A DNA stretch of 64,000 nt, from contig DLRW01000041.1 in NCBI GenBank assembly GCA_002501205.1, forward strand, positions 96,421 through 160,420, given 5' to 3'. The notes below the pieces were generated by a model that saw nothing but the letters and a program-made list of their open reading frames with translations, did not search any database and was not told where the DNA came from. This DNA is from Flavobacteriales bacterium UBA7878. GTDB lineage: Bacteria; Bacteroidota; Bacteroidia; Flavobacteriales; Schleiferiaceae. How positions within the stretch are numbered: the first letter of the stretch is position 1; each line of letters begins with the position of its first letter. Both the position numbers and the translations under genes were made by a program. Of this stretch, positions 1 through 7,956 are shown piece after piece.

Positions 1-1776
1 ATATCTCAATTCAGATTCTTTTTCGATCACAGTATCGCCTTCGGCATTCTTTAATATCAGTTCGTAAACTGCGGTTACAGTGTGTCCCATACCGATATCT
101 CCTGCATCCTTCTTATCATCATCGAAATCCTCATCAGCCAAAAGGCGATTCTCATATCCCAACAATCTATAAGCTGCTACTTTTTGAGGATTAAACTCGA
201 TTTGAAACTTAGTGTCCTTGGCTACTACATGAAGGTTGGCTCCTAATTCAGTGGCTAATACTTTGCGGGCCTCCAGTAATCCGTCGATATAAGCATAGTT
301 GCCATTTCCATGGTCGGCCAGACTTTCCATTTTGGCGTCCTGATAATTACCGGTTCCAAAACCCAACACACTTAAGAATACGCCCGATTCACGCTCTTTC
401 TCAATTAATTTCTTTAACTCATCATCCGAAGAAAGCCCAACATTAAAATCACCGTCGGTAGCCAGAATCACCCGATTGTTGCCCTCCTTTTTAAAATTCT
501 CCTGTGCCACTTTATAGGCCAACTGTATCCCGGCTCCTCCGGCAGTAGACCCTCCGGCATACAGGCCATCAATTGCATCCACAATTTTATCCGCTTCACT
601 GGCTGGTGTAGACTCCAGAACCAAGCCGGTGCTTGAAGCATAAACTACGATAGCCACTCTATCCTCAGGATTTAGATTCTTCACCATGATTTTCATGGCA
701 GTTTGTAGCAAGGGAAGCTTATCTGGAGAACTCATACTGCCGCTTACATCAATCAGAAAGACCAAATTGCTTGGAGGCATCTCTTCTACTGAAAGACTAG
801 CCGTTTTTAAGCCAATTCGCAACAAACGATGTTCTTCATTCCAGGCACAAGGGCCTTGATCCAGGCTTACAGAGAAAACCTCATCTTCTTTGGGCTCGGG
901 ATAATCGTAATTAAAATAATTGATAAACTCTTCTAAGCGCACCGCATCCGGATGAGGCCATGAGCCCGACTTCAACATACGCCGAACATTGGCATAGGAT
1001 GCTACATCTACATCGGCCCCGAAGGTGGACAGAGGAGTACTCAATGCACTTAAGAACTTATTCTCAGGAATTTGCTTGTAATACTCGTTCTCAAACTGTT
1101 TCTCTGGCTTAGCCGAAGCACCTAGCTGAAAAGAAATTATCTTGGCTTCTGTTTGATCTTGTTTCGCCTTCCGGGCCTCTTCTGGTGACCCAAATTGAGC
1201 AGGAGTGCCACCAGTTGTAACTTCAGTTTGAGCGATGGCTGCCTGAGGCAGGTTTACATTGCCGCTCACTTTTACTCCATCAATAAAATATACTGTGCCT
1301 TCTCCTCTAGTTCCACGAACAACACTGTTACTATTCTGGCTGACACCGGCAGCCTGACCCGCGACAGAGGTGATATTCGATGATTTGACTTTATCAACTA
1401 AGGGTGCTGAATAGACTAACTCTACCTCCTCCAACAATTCTGAAGAAGCTTGTAGTTTAAAATTTTGGAGGGTTGGTGAGTTTGGCAGAATCTGAACCCC
1501 CTTCAATGTAATGGTGGTAAAACCCAAAAAACTCACTTCAACAGTATAAGTACCTGGCGGAATTGGGTTGATGTTGTACTTCCCGTCAAAATCTGTACTT
1601 CCACCAATAATATAGGAGCCCAAACTATCCTTAATGGAAACATTTACCATAGGAATGGTCTCGCCAGTTGCAGCCTCGGTTACAAGCCCCCTCAAAGAAC
1701 CATGTCTCTGTTGGGCCCAAAGCCCGAAACTCATCAATAAAAACAGAACGAAAAATAAAGGAGTGTTGCTTTTCAT
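1..1776 (-). CDS. vWA (YfbK-type) secreted protein with TonB-like N-terminal modules, 3' end cut by window
   Basis: The first 592 residues are in the window and no stop is reached. A signal peptide (about residues 1-22) is followed by a carboxypeptidase-D-regulatory-like beta-sandwich (about 25-105). Next comes a stretch resembling the start of a TonB-receptor plug (VVRGTRG then YFIDGV, about 140-160), then a YfbK-type N-terminal region, and a von Willebrand factor A domain whose MIDAS motif DVSGSM is at residues 343-348. In the family the vWA domain binds ligand through a metal ion; this form is common and uncharacterised in Bacteroidota. The protein is probably at the outer membrane or cell surface. 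The ATG at 1776 sits directly before the hydrophobic signal. The vWA call is sure; the role is unknown. Confidence 0.85.
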   Translation of the reverse strand, partial: MKSNTPLFFVLFLLMSFGLWAQQRHGSLRGLVTEAATGETIPMVNVSIKDSLGSYIIGGSTDFDGKYNINPIPPGTYTVEVSFLGFTTITLKGVQILPNSPTLQNFKLQASSELLEEVELVYSAPLVDKVKSSNITSVAGQAAGVSQNSNSVVRGTRGEGTVYFIDGVKVSGNVNLPQAAIAQTEVTTGGTPAQFGSPEEARKAKQDQTEAKIISFQLGASAKPEKQFENEYYKQIPENKFLSALSTPLSTFGADVDVASYANVRRMLKSGSWPHPDAVRLEEFINYFNYDYPEPKEDEVFSVSLDQGPCAWNEEHRLLRIGLKTASLSVEEMPPSNLVFLIDVSGSMSSPDKLPLLQTAMKIMVKNLNPEDRVAIVVYASSTGLVLESTPASEADKIVDAIDGLYAGGSTAGGAGIQLAYKVAQENFKKEGNNRVILATDGDFNVGLSSDDELKKLIEKERESGVFLSVLGFGTGNYQDAKMESLADHGNGNYAYIDGLLEARKVLATELGANLHVVAKDTKFQIEFNPQKVAAYRLLGYENRLLADEDFDDDKKDAGDIGMGHTVTAVYELILKNAEGDTVIEKESELRY

Positions 1777-1799
1777 AGCCAAGCTATTAAGGTTAAAAT

Positions 1800-1818
1800 C
1801 CATCGGTTTCTCCGATGG
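1800..1818 (-). terminator. weak hairpin downstream of the ATP-grasp gene
   Basis: A perfect 7-bp stem (CCATCGG/CCGATGG) with a 5-base loop is followed on the minus strand by ATTTTAA. It lies between the ATP-grasp gene and the vWA gene. The U-tract is poor, so it may instead be a leader structure of the vWA gene. Confidence 0.35.
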
Positions 1819-1904
1819 CACTCCTTTCTGCAGAAAAGAAAAATGCGCGTATATCTTCTAGACGTCGCCTCCCTTTTGAGGTTGCATATTCTTGCGCTAA
1901 ATTT

Positions 1905-2969
1905 TTAGATGTTTTGCAGGAAATTGGCCAAATCACGATGCTGTCTCAGCATAGTCCGACCTTCGCGATGGCTCATAAAGCCACATCCACGTGCTTGATT
2001 AGCCCGGGCTATACGCTCCATTAATGCACAATGCCGGATGATTTCCTTCCAGGCAAAAAACAAGGAATGTTCAGGATCATAAATATGGGTTGGCTCACTG
2101 GCTACCCCGTTCACTTCAATCACCTTAAAATTTTGTCCCCTTAGAAGAGAATCCCAATTCTTAAATAAAATATCCAAACGACCATAGTAAAAGCCGGGCA
2201 TGCGATCACAAATAGCCTGAATAGCCTCCAACATGGCAGGACTAAGCCTGGCACTTACATCCCGAAATTCGGCTCCTCGACTATGACTACCAAAAGGGAC
2301 CAATACCTTTTCCTCACCTTGCCTCAGAATCTCCTGGAAGGCTTCGTACCCATATTCTTGCAACAAGCGATTGTACTGCATTCGACTACGGGGCTGATCA
2401 TCGATTAAGTCTTCCAGGCTCCTTTGCCCATCGCCCACCACTTTCAAAAAGTGCTTTTCTACCACTCCGGTAACGGTACCTTGACTATCTCCGGGCCTGC
2501 GCACATAGAACACACCCACTTCATTGGTATAGGGGATGTACTCTTGCAAGAGATAGGACCATTGATGCGAACTTAACTCCCGACTTAAAGTTTGCTTATC
2601 CTCAATCAGCTTTACCCCCATTCCCCGGTATCCCATATCTGGCTTTAGGATGAGTGGAAATTTTAATTGAGACTGACGCAGACGGAGCTCAATATGTCCT
2701 GGCGAAGCTTCCTCCTCTGGGTTCCAAAGAATAGTTTGGGGATAGGAACCCAAGGGCAAAGCCTTGTACATATCCATTTTAGAAGCGAGGGTTAATCCTC
2801 CATAATTAAAGCCGGGGTTCACCGCATTGAAGAAAAACAAGGTTCGATTGCGCAAGGACCAAAACAACCAAATTGGAAATAAGGGATAATAGATAAGGGC
2901 ATAATGCCAATACTCCCAGTGTAAAAGTCGGTGGCCAAAGTTTCTTAGGCGACGGATCAGTTTATGCAT
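1905..2969 (-). CDS. ATP-grasp domain ligase, D-Ala-D-Ala ligase-like
   Basis: The protein has 354 residues from the ATG at 2969; the frame extends to a TTG at 2996 that looks less likely. A basic, aromatic N-terminus with a hydrophobic stretch (about residues 22-40) precedes an ATP-grasp fold. Visible signatures are LILKPDMGYRGMGV (ATP lysine and glycine-rich loop), LLQEYIPY, YGRLDILF and VIEVNG, the last giving the Mg-binding Glu/Asn. ATP-grasp enzymes join a carboxylate to an amine or similar nucleophile through an acyl phosphate. The substrate cannot be told from sequence. Homologues are often labelled D-alanine-D-alanine ligase-like without proof. It is divergent from the small membrane protein gene at 3029. 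Confidence 0.75.
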   Translation of the reverse strand: MHKLIRRLRNFGHRLLHWEYWHYALIYYPLFPIWLFWSLRNRTLFFFNAVNPGFNYGGLTLASKMDMYKALPLGSYPQTILWNPEEEASPGHIELRLRQSQLKFPLILKPDMGYRGMGVKLIEDKQTLSRELSSHQWSYLLQEYIPYTNEVGVFYVRRPGDSQGTVTGVVEKHFLKVVGDGQRSLEDLIDDQPRSRMQYNRLLQEYGYEAFQEILRQGEEKVLVPFGSHSRGAEFRDVSARLSPAMLEAIQAICDRMPGFYYGRLDILFKNWDSLLRGQNFKVIEVNGVASEPTHIYDPEHSLFFAWKEIIRHCALMERIARANQARGCGFMSHREGRTMLRQHRDLANFLQNI

Positions 2970-3028
2970 ACCTCTAACAGTCGACTGAAACTCCAATTGC
3001 TTACAATAGCTTAACTTATTTTTTATTG

Positions 3029-3550
3029 ATGCCTGGCTTTAGGCTACATTTGATTCTAATGCTTCCCACTGATCTCATTTTTAAGCATAAGGCCGAAAAA
3101 TTGATACTGGTCAATTTTAGCCCTTTGCTTTTAGCCTTGATCCTAATCTCCATTAAGGGAACTCTTAGCCTGGAGCTCGAGTTTTTTCTAGCCATCCTTT
3201 TGGCATTAAGCAGACTTCCCCATATAATCTGGTACCTTAGTTCACTATCCTCCTTAAGGCAATTAGCCTCTGGAAAAAGATCAGATATTTGGATTAAAGT
3301 CCTAGTCAGTATAGAGCTATTGCTCTTATTCAGCCTACTTTTATTAAAGCCTGTTCAGTTTCTGGGATGGCTCTGTTTAATTCAGTTTTGTCATTTAATA
3401 CTGGCTTGGATTAGCATTCGAAATATCTTTAAAAATTTACCGCAACAAACAATATTCATTAAGCTTCTGATGCTATTTGTTTGGTTTAACCCATTGCTGG
3501 GGCCCTGGACCTTAAAAAAGGTTTTAGCTCCCATTGTCTATTCCAATTAA
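3029..3550 (+). CDS. small multi-pass membrane protein, unknown function
   Basis: About 173 residues from the ATG at 3029; a second ATG at 3059 (163 residues) is equally possible. At least four hydrophobic segments (starting near PLLLALILIS, FFLAILLALS, LLLLFSLLLL and IKLLMLFVWF) mark it as an inner-membrane protein. No enzymatic motif or known family was recognised. A perfect TAnnTTTG box (TACATTTG, 3045-3052) lies seven bases before the ATG at 3059. If that box is used, the message would start at about that codon. It is divergent from the ATP-grasp gene and followed closely by the VOC gene. Confidence 0.6.
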   Translation: MPGFRLHLILMLPTDLIFKHKAEKLILVNFSPLLLALILISIKGTLSLELEFFLAILLALSRLPHIIWYLSSLSSLRQLASGKRSDIWIKVLVSIELLLLFSLLLLKPVQFLGWLCLIQFCHLILAWISIRNIFKNLPQQTIFIKLLMLFVWFNPLLGPWTLKKVLAPIVYSN

Positions 3551-3555
3551 ACTTG

Positions 3556-3587
3556 TTTCGATCCTTAGTGCGGCTAAAGTATCTTTA
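3556..3587 (+). promoter_or_regulatory. candidate promoter of the VOC gene
   Basis: TTTCG and TATCTTTA are 19 bases apart, a near match to the Bacteroidota pattern TTTG-N19-TAnnTTTG. The implied start of transcription falls before the ATG at 3610 and after the upstream in-frame codon at 3553, which supports the shorter reading of that gene. Confidence 0.35.
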
Positions 3588-3609
3588 CCCTTTACCTGAA
3601 AACTGTAAG

Positions 3610-4011
3610 ATGCTTCAATCCATCCACCATATTGCCATTATTTGCTCGGACTATAAACAATCTAAGGATTTTTATTGCCGTATTCTCGGTTTAGAAATCA
3701 TTGCGGAAGTCTATCGAGAAGAGCGCCAATCTTACAAACTGGATCTGGCACTAAACGGACAGTACTGTATCGAGCTTTTTTCTTTTCCAGATGCTCCGAA
3801 GCGCCCTTCCTATCCAGAGGCACAAGGTCTGCGGCATTTGGCCTTTGGGGTAAATAATCTTCCCAAGGAAATAGAGCGTTTAGAAAATCTAGGGATCGCC
3901 TGTGAAGCCATCCGAATAGATGAATATACCCACAAGAGATTTAGCTTTTTTAGCGATCCTGATGGTTTACCGCTGGAACTTTACGAACTTCATCCTGCCA
4001 CAAAGCTTTAG
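3610..4011 (+). CDS. VOC (glyoxalase I-like) family metalloprotein
   Basis: The protein has 133 residues, the usual length of a one-domain VOC protein of the GloA2/SMU1112c type. Its beta-alpha-beta-beta-beta repeats begin at HHIAIICSD and LRHLAFGV and end with GLPLELYEL. The His/Glu/His/Glu metal-ligand pattern is complete (H in HHIA, E in CIELF, H in LRHLAF, E in LELYE), so a divalent metal site is likely. The family covers glyoxalases, dioxygenases and resistance proteins, and the substrate cannot be assigned. An in-frame upstream extension to 3553 is not homologous to the family and is left out. It ends one base before the DUF3124 gene. Confidence 0.85.
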   Translation: MLQSIHHIAIICSDYKQSKDFYCRILGLEIIAEVYREERQSYKLDLALNGQYCIELFSFPDAPKRPSYPEAQGLRHLAFGVNNLPKEIERLENLGIACEAIRIDEYTHKRFSFFSDPDGLPLELYELHPATKL

Positions 4012-4012
4012 A

Positions 4013-4516
4013 ATGAAACATTGGTTCTTCCTCCTTTTTTGCTCAGTGTTGATCCTGAGTTGCCATCCATCCCTTGAAGCTGAAAGCCAAGCTAAATCGC
4101 CTTTTAAAGGCCAGGCCAGCGCAATTCCTCCAGGTTTGGAGTCTGGCCAAAGTTACCTTTCGGTATACTCCCATATTTACAGTAAAAGTCAGGCGCGCAG
4201 CGAAGATTTAACTATCACCATTAGCTTACGCAATACCGATCCCGATCATCCACTTTATTTAAGCAAAGCCGAGTATTACAATACCCATGGAGAGGCCATT
4301 AAAAGCTATCTCGATCAATCTGTAAAACTAGAAGCTCTGGAAACTTTGGAATGGGTAATTGATCAAAAAGATCGCAGTGGTGGAAGTGGTGCCAATTTCC
4401 TCTTTAGCTGGGCCCAGGATTCATTGGCTAGCGATCCTCTTTTCGAGGCGGTAATGATTTCTACTTCCGGCCAACAGGGTTTATCTTTCCACACTACCGC
4501 TAAACGCATACGATAG
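4013..4516 (+). CDS. DUF3124 lipoprotein
   Basis: The protein has 167 residues with a lipoprotein signal peptide (MKHWFFLLFCSVLILSC; lipobox LILSC, acylated Cys17). The body matches the DUF3124 family as I know it: YLSVYSHIYS, a SLRNTDP segment, a GGSGANFLFSW segment and the EAVMISTSGQQGLSF ending. DUF3124 proteins occur in marine bacteria and cyanobacteria and have no established function. The start codon is one base past the stop of the VOC gene, so the two are probably co-transcribed. The same frame is open back to 3920, but that part overlaps the VOC gene and lacks a signal peptide. Confidence 0.8.
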   Translation: MKHWFFLLFCSVLILSCHPSLEAESQAKSPFKGQASAIPPGLESGQSYLSVYSHIYSKSQARSEDLTITISLRNTDPDHPLYLSKAEYYNTHGEAIKSYLDQSVKLEALETLEWVIDQKDRSGGSGANFLFSWAQDSLASDPLFEAVMISTSGQQGLSFHTTAKRIR

Positions 4517-4564
4517 TAAACATAAAATTGCGTTCGAACCGCTTGAAAGCTTTCTAATAAAAAA

Positions 4565-4592
4565 AAGCCAGAACTCCGGAGAATTCTGGCTT
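4565..4592 (-). terminator. terminator after bacilliredoxin gene
   Basis: A 9-bp stem AAGCCAGAA/TTCTGGCTT encloses a short palindromic loop. An A-tract (4555-4564) on the plus strand supplies the U-run for minus-strand transcripts. It lies between convergent genes and may also stop the DUF3124 transcript. Confidence 0.8.
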
Positions 4593-4613
4593 TGAATATC
4601 ATTTGAACTGAGC

Positions 4614-5024
4614 TTAACAGTACTCGTCGAAAGCAGCAGTTAAATTCTGTGCAATTACTTCTGCCTGGCGACCTTCGATATGATGTCTCTCGATCATATG
4701 CACCAGCTTGCCATCTTTAAAAAGGGCAATACTGGGAGATGAAGGAGGGAATGGGGCCATTAATGCACGGGCAGTATTTACTGCATCCACATCATTTCCT
4801 GCGAAAGCGGTAATCATACGATCTGGAGTTTTAGCGTGCTGGGCAGCCATTTTCACGGCAGGGCGCGCATTGGCTGCAGCACAACCGCAAACCGAATTGA
4901 TCACTACCAAGGTGGTGCCTTCGGACTTAATATTTTGTTCTACTTCCTCTTTGCTGCGGGTTTCAGTAATACCGGCATCGGTAAGGTCGGCGCGCATTGG
5001 GGCAATAATATCTTCGGGATACAT
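4614..5024 (-). CDS. bacilliredoxin, BrxA/BrxB (YphP/YqiW) family
   Basis: The protein has 136 residues, normal for the family. The thioredoxin-like fold carries the characteristic CGC active site (Cys46-Gly-Cys48 within SVCGCAAANARPA). It also has the conserved opening YPEDIIAPMR and the closing part with PSSPSIALFKDGKLVHMIERHHIEG. Bacilliredoxins remove bacillithiol from S-bacillithiolated proteins in Firmicutes; members in Bacteroidota are presumed to act on protein thiols in the cytoplasm. It is a single gene with its own -7 box and terminator. Confidence 0.93.
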   Translation of the reverse strand: MYPEDIIAPMRADLTDAGITETRSKEEVEQNIKSEGTTLVVINSVCGCAAANARPAVKMAAQHAKTPDRMITAFAGNDVDAVNTARALMAPFPPSSPSIALFKDGKLVHMIERHHIEGRQAEVIAQNLTAAFDEYC

Positions 5025-5050
5025 AGATGCTGTGTTTTAATTTGAGAAGG

Positions 5051-5058
5051 CAAAATTA
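5051..5058 (-). promoter_or_regulatory. -7 box of the bacilliredoxin gene
   Basis: TAATTTTG on the minus strand is a perfect TAnnTTTG match about 27 bases before the ATG. No clear -33 TTG is seen at the expected distance. Confidence 0.35.
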
Positions 5059-5070
5059 CAAACAAAAAAA

Positions 5071-5091
5071 CCCCGACGATAATCGACGGGG
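5071..5091 (-). terminator. terminator after the 160-residue membrane protein gene
   Basis: An 8-bp stem with one mismatch (CCCCG.CGA/TCG.CGGGG) and a 3-base loop is preceded on the plus strand by an A-rich tract, so it gives a U-run for minus-strand transcription. Confidence 0.7.
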
Positions 5092-5113
5092 CGGATATAA
5101 AGTTTTACTATGA

Positions 5114-5596
5114 TCAAATAAAGAGGTGCAAACTCTGAGCCGACTTCTCGCGATTGAAGTCCTCAACCGCTTGCACCAGCATACGCTTTTTTCGATCGCT
5201 TAAAATGCTAATGGAAAATTTCTGATCTACTTCTTTGCCTTCACGGTTTACGTAAGTTACTACCAGCTTATCGCGAAGACCACTAAAATCCAATTGTAGA
5301 TTGGTGATGTTCATTCGAGGAACCACCAGGGTTTTCCCAAATAAAGTACTCAAAGCTAAATGCGATCGGAAAGTGATTTTATCCTTGCGTAGATTCATGC
5401 TAAACATTGGATAGCCTACATAAGCATAAAAGGCTACAATGCTCAACAAGATCAAAGAGGTGAGGTAGCCATTAATCTTAAGGCCACCCAAAAATCCTGG
5501 AATAAAGTATAAGACCACATCGGCTATAGCCAAGAACAAGAGCGCCACAGGTGCCCATTGCAAGGTCTTTCGGATTTGAAAATTTGTGATTACCAT
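5114..5596 (-). CDS. small two-helix membrane protein, PH-like C-terminal part
   Basis: The protein has 160 residues. Two transmembrane helices (about 14-34 and 44-64) are followed by a soluble beta-rich region (about 70-160) with alternating strands such as KITFRSHLALS, NITNLQLDFSG and DKLVVTYVN. This resembles the bacterial PH/YcxB-like domains that follow paired helices in small membrane proteins, but no definite family is recognised. It probably sits in the inner membrane with the C-terminus in the cytoplasm. It is followed by its own terminator, with tadA upstream on the same strand. Confidence 0.65.
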   Translation of the reverse strand: MVITNFQIRKTLQWAPVALLFLAIADVVLYFIPGFLGGLKINGYLTSLILLSIVAFYAYVGYPMFSMNLRKDKITFRSHLALSTLFGKTLVVPRMNITNLQLDFSGLRDKLVVTYVNREGKEVDQKFSISILSDRKKRMLVQAVEDFNREKSAQSLHLFI

Positions 5597-5670
5597 TAGA
5601 TCAGGGGTTTTGGTTCCTCTTAATATACGTAAAATTTTGGGTTTTGGTTTAATCCAATATCACGCCAAAG

Positions 5671-6117
5671 TCATTTTTTTCGTTTAGAACGAAAAAATTG
5701 TTGTAAAAGCTCTGTACTCTCATTACGTAAAATTCCCTCAACCAGTTGGGTTTTAGGGTGTAATCTTGATCCAAATTCACGGTACCCTCTTTTTTCATCA
5801 GGAGCACCGAAGACCACCTTCGAAATTTGCGTCCAAAACAAGGCCCCCGCGCACATACTACAAGGCTCCAGCGTAACATACAAAGTGCAATTGCGCAGGT
5901 ACTTACCTCCCAGATAATTAGCCGCTGCAGTAATGGCCAACATCTCGGCATGGGCGGTTACATCGTTAAGGCGCTCCGTCATATTATGGCCTCGACCAAT
6001 AATTTTCCCCTGACTCACAACCACTGCTCCTACGGGGATTTCGTCCTCTTCAAAGGCCAGTTGGGCTTCTTCCAGGGCCTTACGCATAAAATACTCATCA
6101 TTAAAGGGCTCAATCAT
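5671..6117 (-). CDS. tadA: tRNA-specific adenosine deaminase TadA
   Basis: The enzyme has 148 residues and deaminates A34 to inosine in the wobble position of tRNA-Arg(ACG). The zinc-dependent cytidine-deaminase fold is complete: His56-Ala-Glu58 (HAE) supplies the first ligand and the proton-shuttling Glu, and PCSMC gives Cys86 and Cys89. The N-terminal EPVGAV-like segment is EIPVGAVVV. The start at 6117 (MIEPFNDEYFM) fits the family; a further upstream codon at 6150 would add 11 residues. It is divergent from aspS, another tRNA-decoding gene. Confidence 0.95.
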   Translation of the reverse strand: MIEPFNDEYFMRKALEEAQLAFEEDEIPVGAVVVSQGKIIGRGHNMTERLNDVTAHAEMLAITAAANYLGGKYLRNCTLYVTLEPCSMCAGALFWTQISKVVFGAPDEKRGYREFGSRLHPKTQLVEGILRNESTELLQQFFRSKRKK

Positions 6118-6175
6118 AGTCGAAAAGGGGCAATTATTTTTCCCTTTCAAAAATAGGCATGCCCAAGCGATATTG

Positions 6176-6183
6176 TAATTTTG
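6176..6183 (+). promoter_or_regulatory. -7 box of aspS
   Basis: TAATTTTG, a perfect TAnnTTTG box, ends 18 bases before the aspS ATG at 6202. It implies a leader of about a dozen bases. No good -33 element is seen. Confidence 0.35.
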
Positions 6184-6201
6184 CCGGCTAAAATCAAGTT
6201 A

Positions 6202-7956
6202 ATGTATCGATCTCATCACTGCGGAGAATTAAATGCTTCGCATATTGGCGAAAACGTAAAATTGAGTGGCTGGGTACAACGCAGTCGTATCTTGAGTGGA
6301 ATGACTTTTATCGATTTGCGAGATCGTTACGGAATAACGCAATTGGCTTTTAATAATGGCTGGGATGCGGATTTGCAAGAGAAAGCCCGCAAGGTAGGTC
6401 GCGAATTTGTGATTGCCATTGAAGGTGAAGTATTGGAGCGCGAAAGCAAAAACCCCAATATGGCTACCGGTGAAATTGAAATTAAAGTCAATAAGCTGGA
6501 GATCTTAAACGCCGCTAAGACCCCGCCCTTTACCATTGAGAATGATACGGATGGTGGTGAGGAACTGCGCATGAAATACCGCTACCTCGATCTGCGTCGT
6601 AATCCTTTACAGGCCAGCATCAAACTTCGTCACAAGGTAGCTCAGGCCGTTCGTTCATTTTTAAATGATGCCGACTTCCTTGAAATTGAAACCCCTTATT
6701 TGATCAAATCCACTCCTGAGGGAGCGCGTGATTTTGTGGTGCCTTCGCGAATGAACCAAGGTCAGTTTTACGCCCTACCGCAATCACCGCAAACCTTTAA
6801 GCAGCTCTTAATGGTTTCAGGTTATGATCGCTACTATCAAATAGTGCGTTGCTTCCGTGATGAAGATTTACGTGCCGACCGACAGCCTGAATTTACACAG
6901 ATCGACTGCGAAATGGCCTTTGTAGAGCAGGAAGATATCCTTCAACAATTTGAAGGTCTGATCAAGAGCCTGCTTAAGGAAGTTAAAGGTGTAGATATCG
7001 ATTCGGTTCCTCGTATGACTTATGCCGAAGCCATGGAACGCTACGGTAATGATAAGCCTGATATCCGCTTTGGAATGGAGCTTAAGAATTTGAATAGCCT
7101 CACTAAAGACAAGGGCTTTGTGGTATTCGATCAGGCGGAAGTAGTACTCGCGATCTCCGTTCCGGGCGCATCAGGCTACAGCCGTAAACAATTAGACGCG
7201 CTTACCAAATGGGTACAACGTCCCCAAATTGGAATGCAGGGATTGATTTATTCCAAGTACAATGAAGATGGTACTTACAAATCATCTGTAGATAAATTCT
7301 TTAATGAGGAGGCTCAAGCTGAATGGCACAAAGCCGCAGGCAGTGAGGCAGGCGATCTTTTATTGATCCTGGCCGGCCATGAAAATAAGACGCGTAAGGC
7401 CATGAGCGAATTGCGTCTGCACATGGGTGAAGAACTCGGATTGCGTAATCCGGATGAATATGCCCCATTATGGGTCTTGGATTTCCCATTATTGGAATGG
7501 GATGAGGAAAGCGGCCGCTACCACGCCATGCACCACCCCTTTACTTCTCCCAAGCCTGAAGATATTGCGCTCTTAGATTCCGATCCGGGCAAGGTGAGAG
7601 CCAATGCCTACGATATGGTATTGAACGGCAATGAGATTGGGGGTGGATCGATCCGTATCCACGATCGCAAAGTACAAAGTCGCATGTTCGAAATGCTGGG
7701 CTTTAGCGATGAAGAGGCCAAGGCTCAATTTGGTTTCTTAATGGACGCCTTCGAATATGGCGCTCCCCCTCACGGAGGTATTGCCTTTGGTTTCGACCGA
7801 CTGGTAGCGCTTTTAGGCGGATCAGAAACTATTCGTGACTTTATTGCCTTCCCTAAAAACAATGCCGGCCGCGACTTAATGATTAACAGTCCGGCTTCAA
7901 TTGATACCTTGCAATTAACTGAACTGGGCATCGACCTTCGTCCCCAAATCGATTAA
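6202..7956 (+). CDS. aspS: aspartyl-tRNA synthetase
   Basis: The enzyme has 584 residues and charges tRNA-Asp. The N-terminal OB-fold anticodon-binding domain is about residues 1-105. The class II core then shows motif 2 ([22 protein letters not shown]) and motif 3 ([15 protein letters not shown]). The bacterial GAD insertion lies between (about 290-415), which marks the bacterial rather than archaeal type. Whether it also charges tRNA-Asn cannot be told. The ATG at 6202 gives the usual N-terminus ([10 protein letters not shown]). The stop codon shares one base with the ATG of the ClC gene (TAATG), so the two are translationally coupled. Confidence 0.97.
   Translation: MYRSHHCGELNASHIGENVKLSGWVQRSRILSGMTFIDLRDRYGITQLAFNNGWDADLQEKARKVGREFVIAIEGEVLERESKNPNMATGEIEIKVNKLEILNAAKTPPFTIENDTDGGEELRMKYRYLDLRRNPLQASIKLRHKVAQAVRSFLNDADFLEIETPYLIKSTPEGARDFVVPSRMNQGQFYALPQSPQTFKQLLMVSGYDRYYQIVRCFRDEDLRADRQPEFTQIDCEMAFVEQEDILQQFEGLIKSLLKEVKGVDIDSVPRMTYAEAMERYGNDKPDIRFGMELKNLNSLTKDKGFVVFDQAEVVLAISVPGASGYSRKQLDALTKWVQRPQIGMQGLIYSKYNEDGTYKSSVDKFFNEEAQAEWHKAAGSEAGDLLLILAGHENKTRKAMSELRLHMGEELGLRNPDEYAPLWVLDFPLLEWDEESGRYHAMHHPFTSPKPEDIALLDSDPGKVRANAYDMVLNGNEIGGGSIRIHDRKVQSRMFEMLGFSDEEAKAQFGFLMDAFEYGAPPHGGIAFGFDRLVALLGGSETIRDFIAFPKNNAGRDLMINSPASIDTLQLTELGIDLRPQID

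Noticed and set aside
1195..2024. Plus-strand open frames across the vWA gene start and the ATP-grasp gene end
   Set aside because: They overlap convincing minus-strand genes, lack recognisable domains and use untypical residues.
4708..5045. Open frames on the plus strand opposite the bacilliredoxin gene
   Set aside because: They are shadows of a well-supported conserved gene on the other strand.
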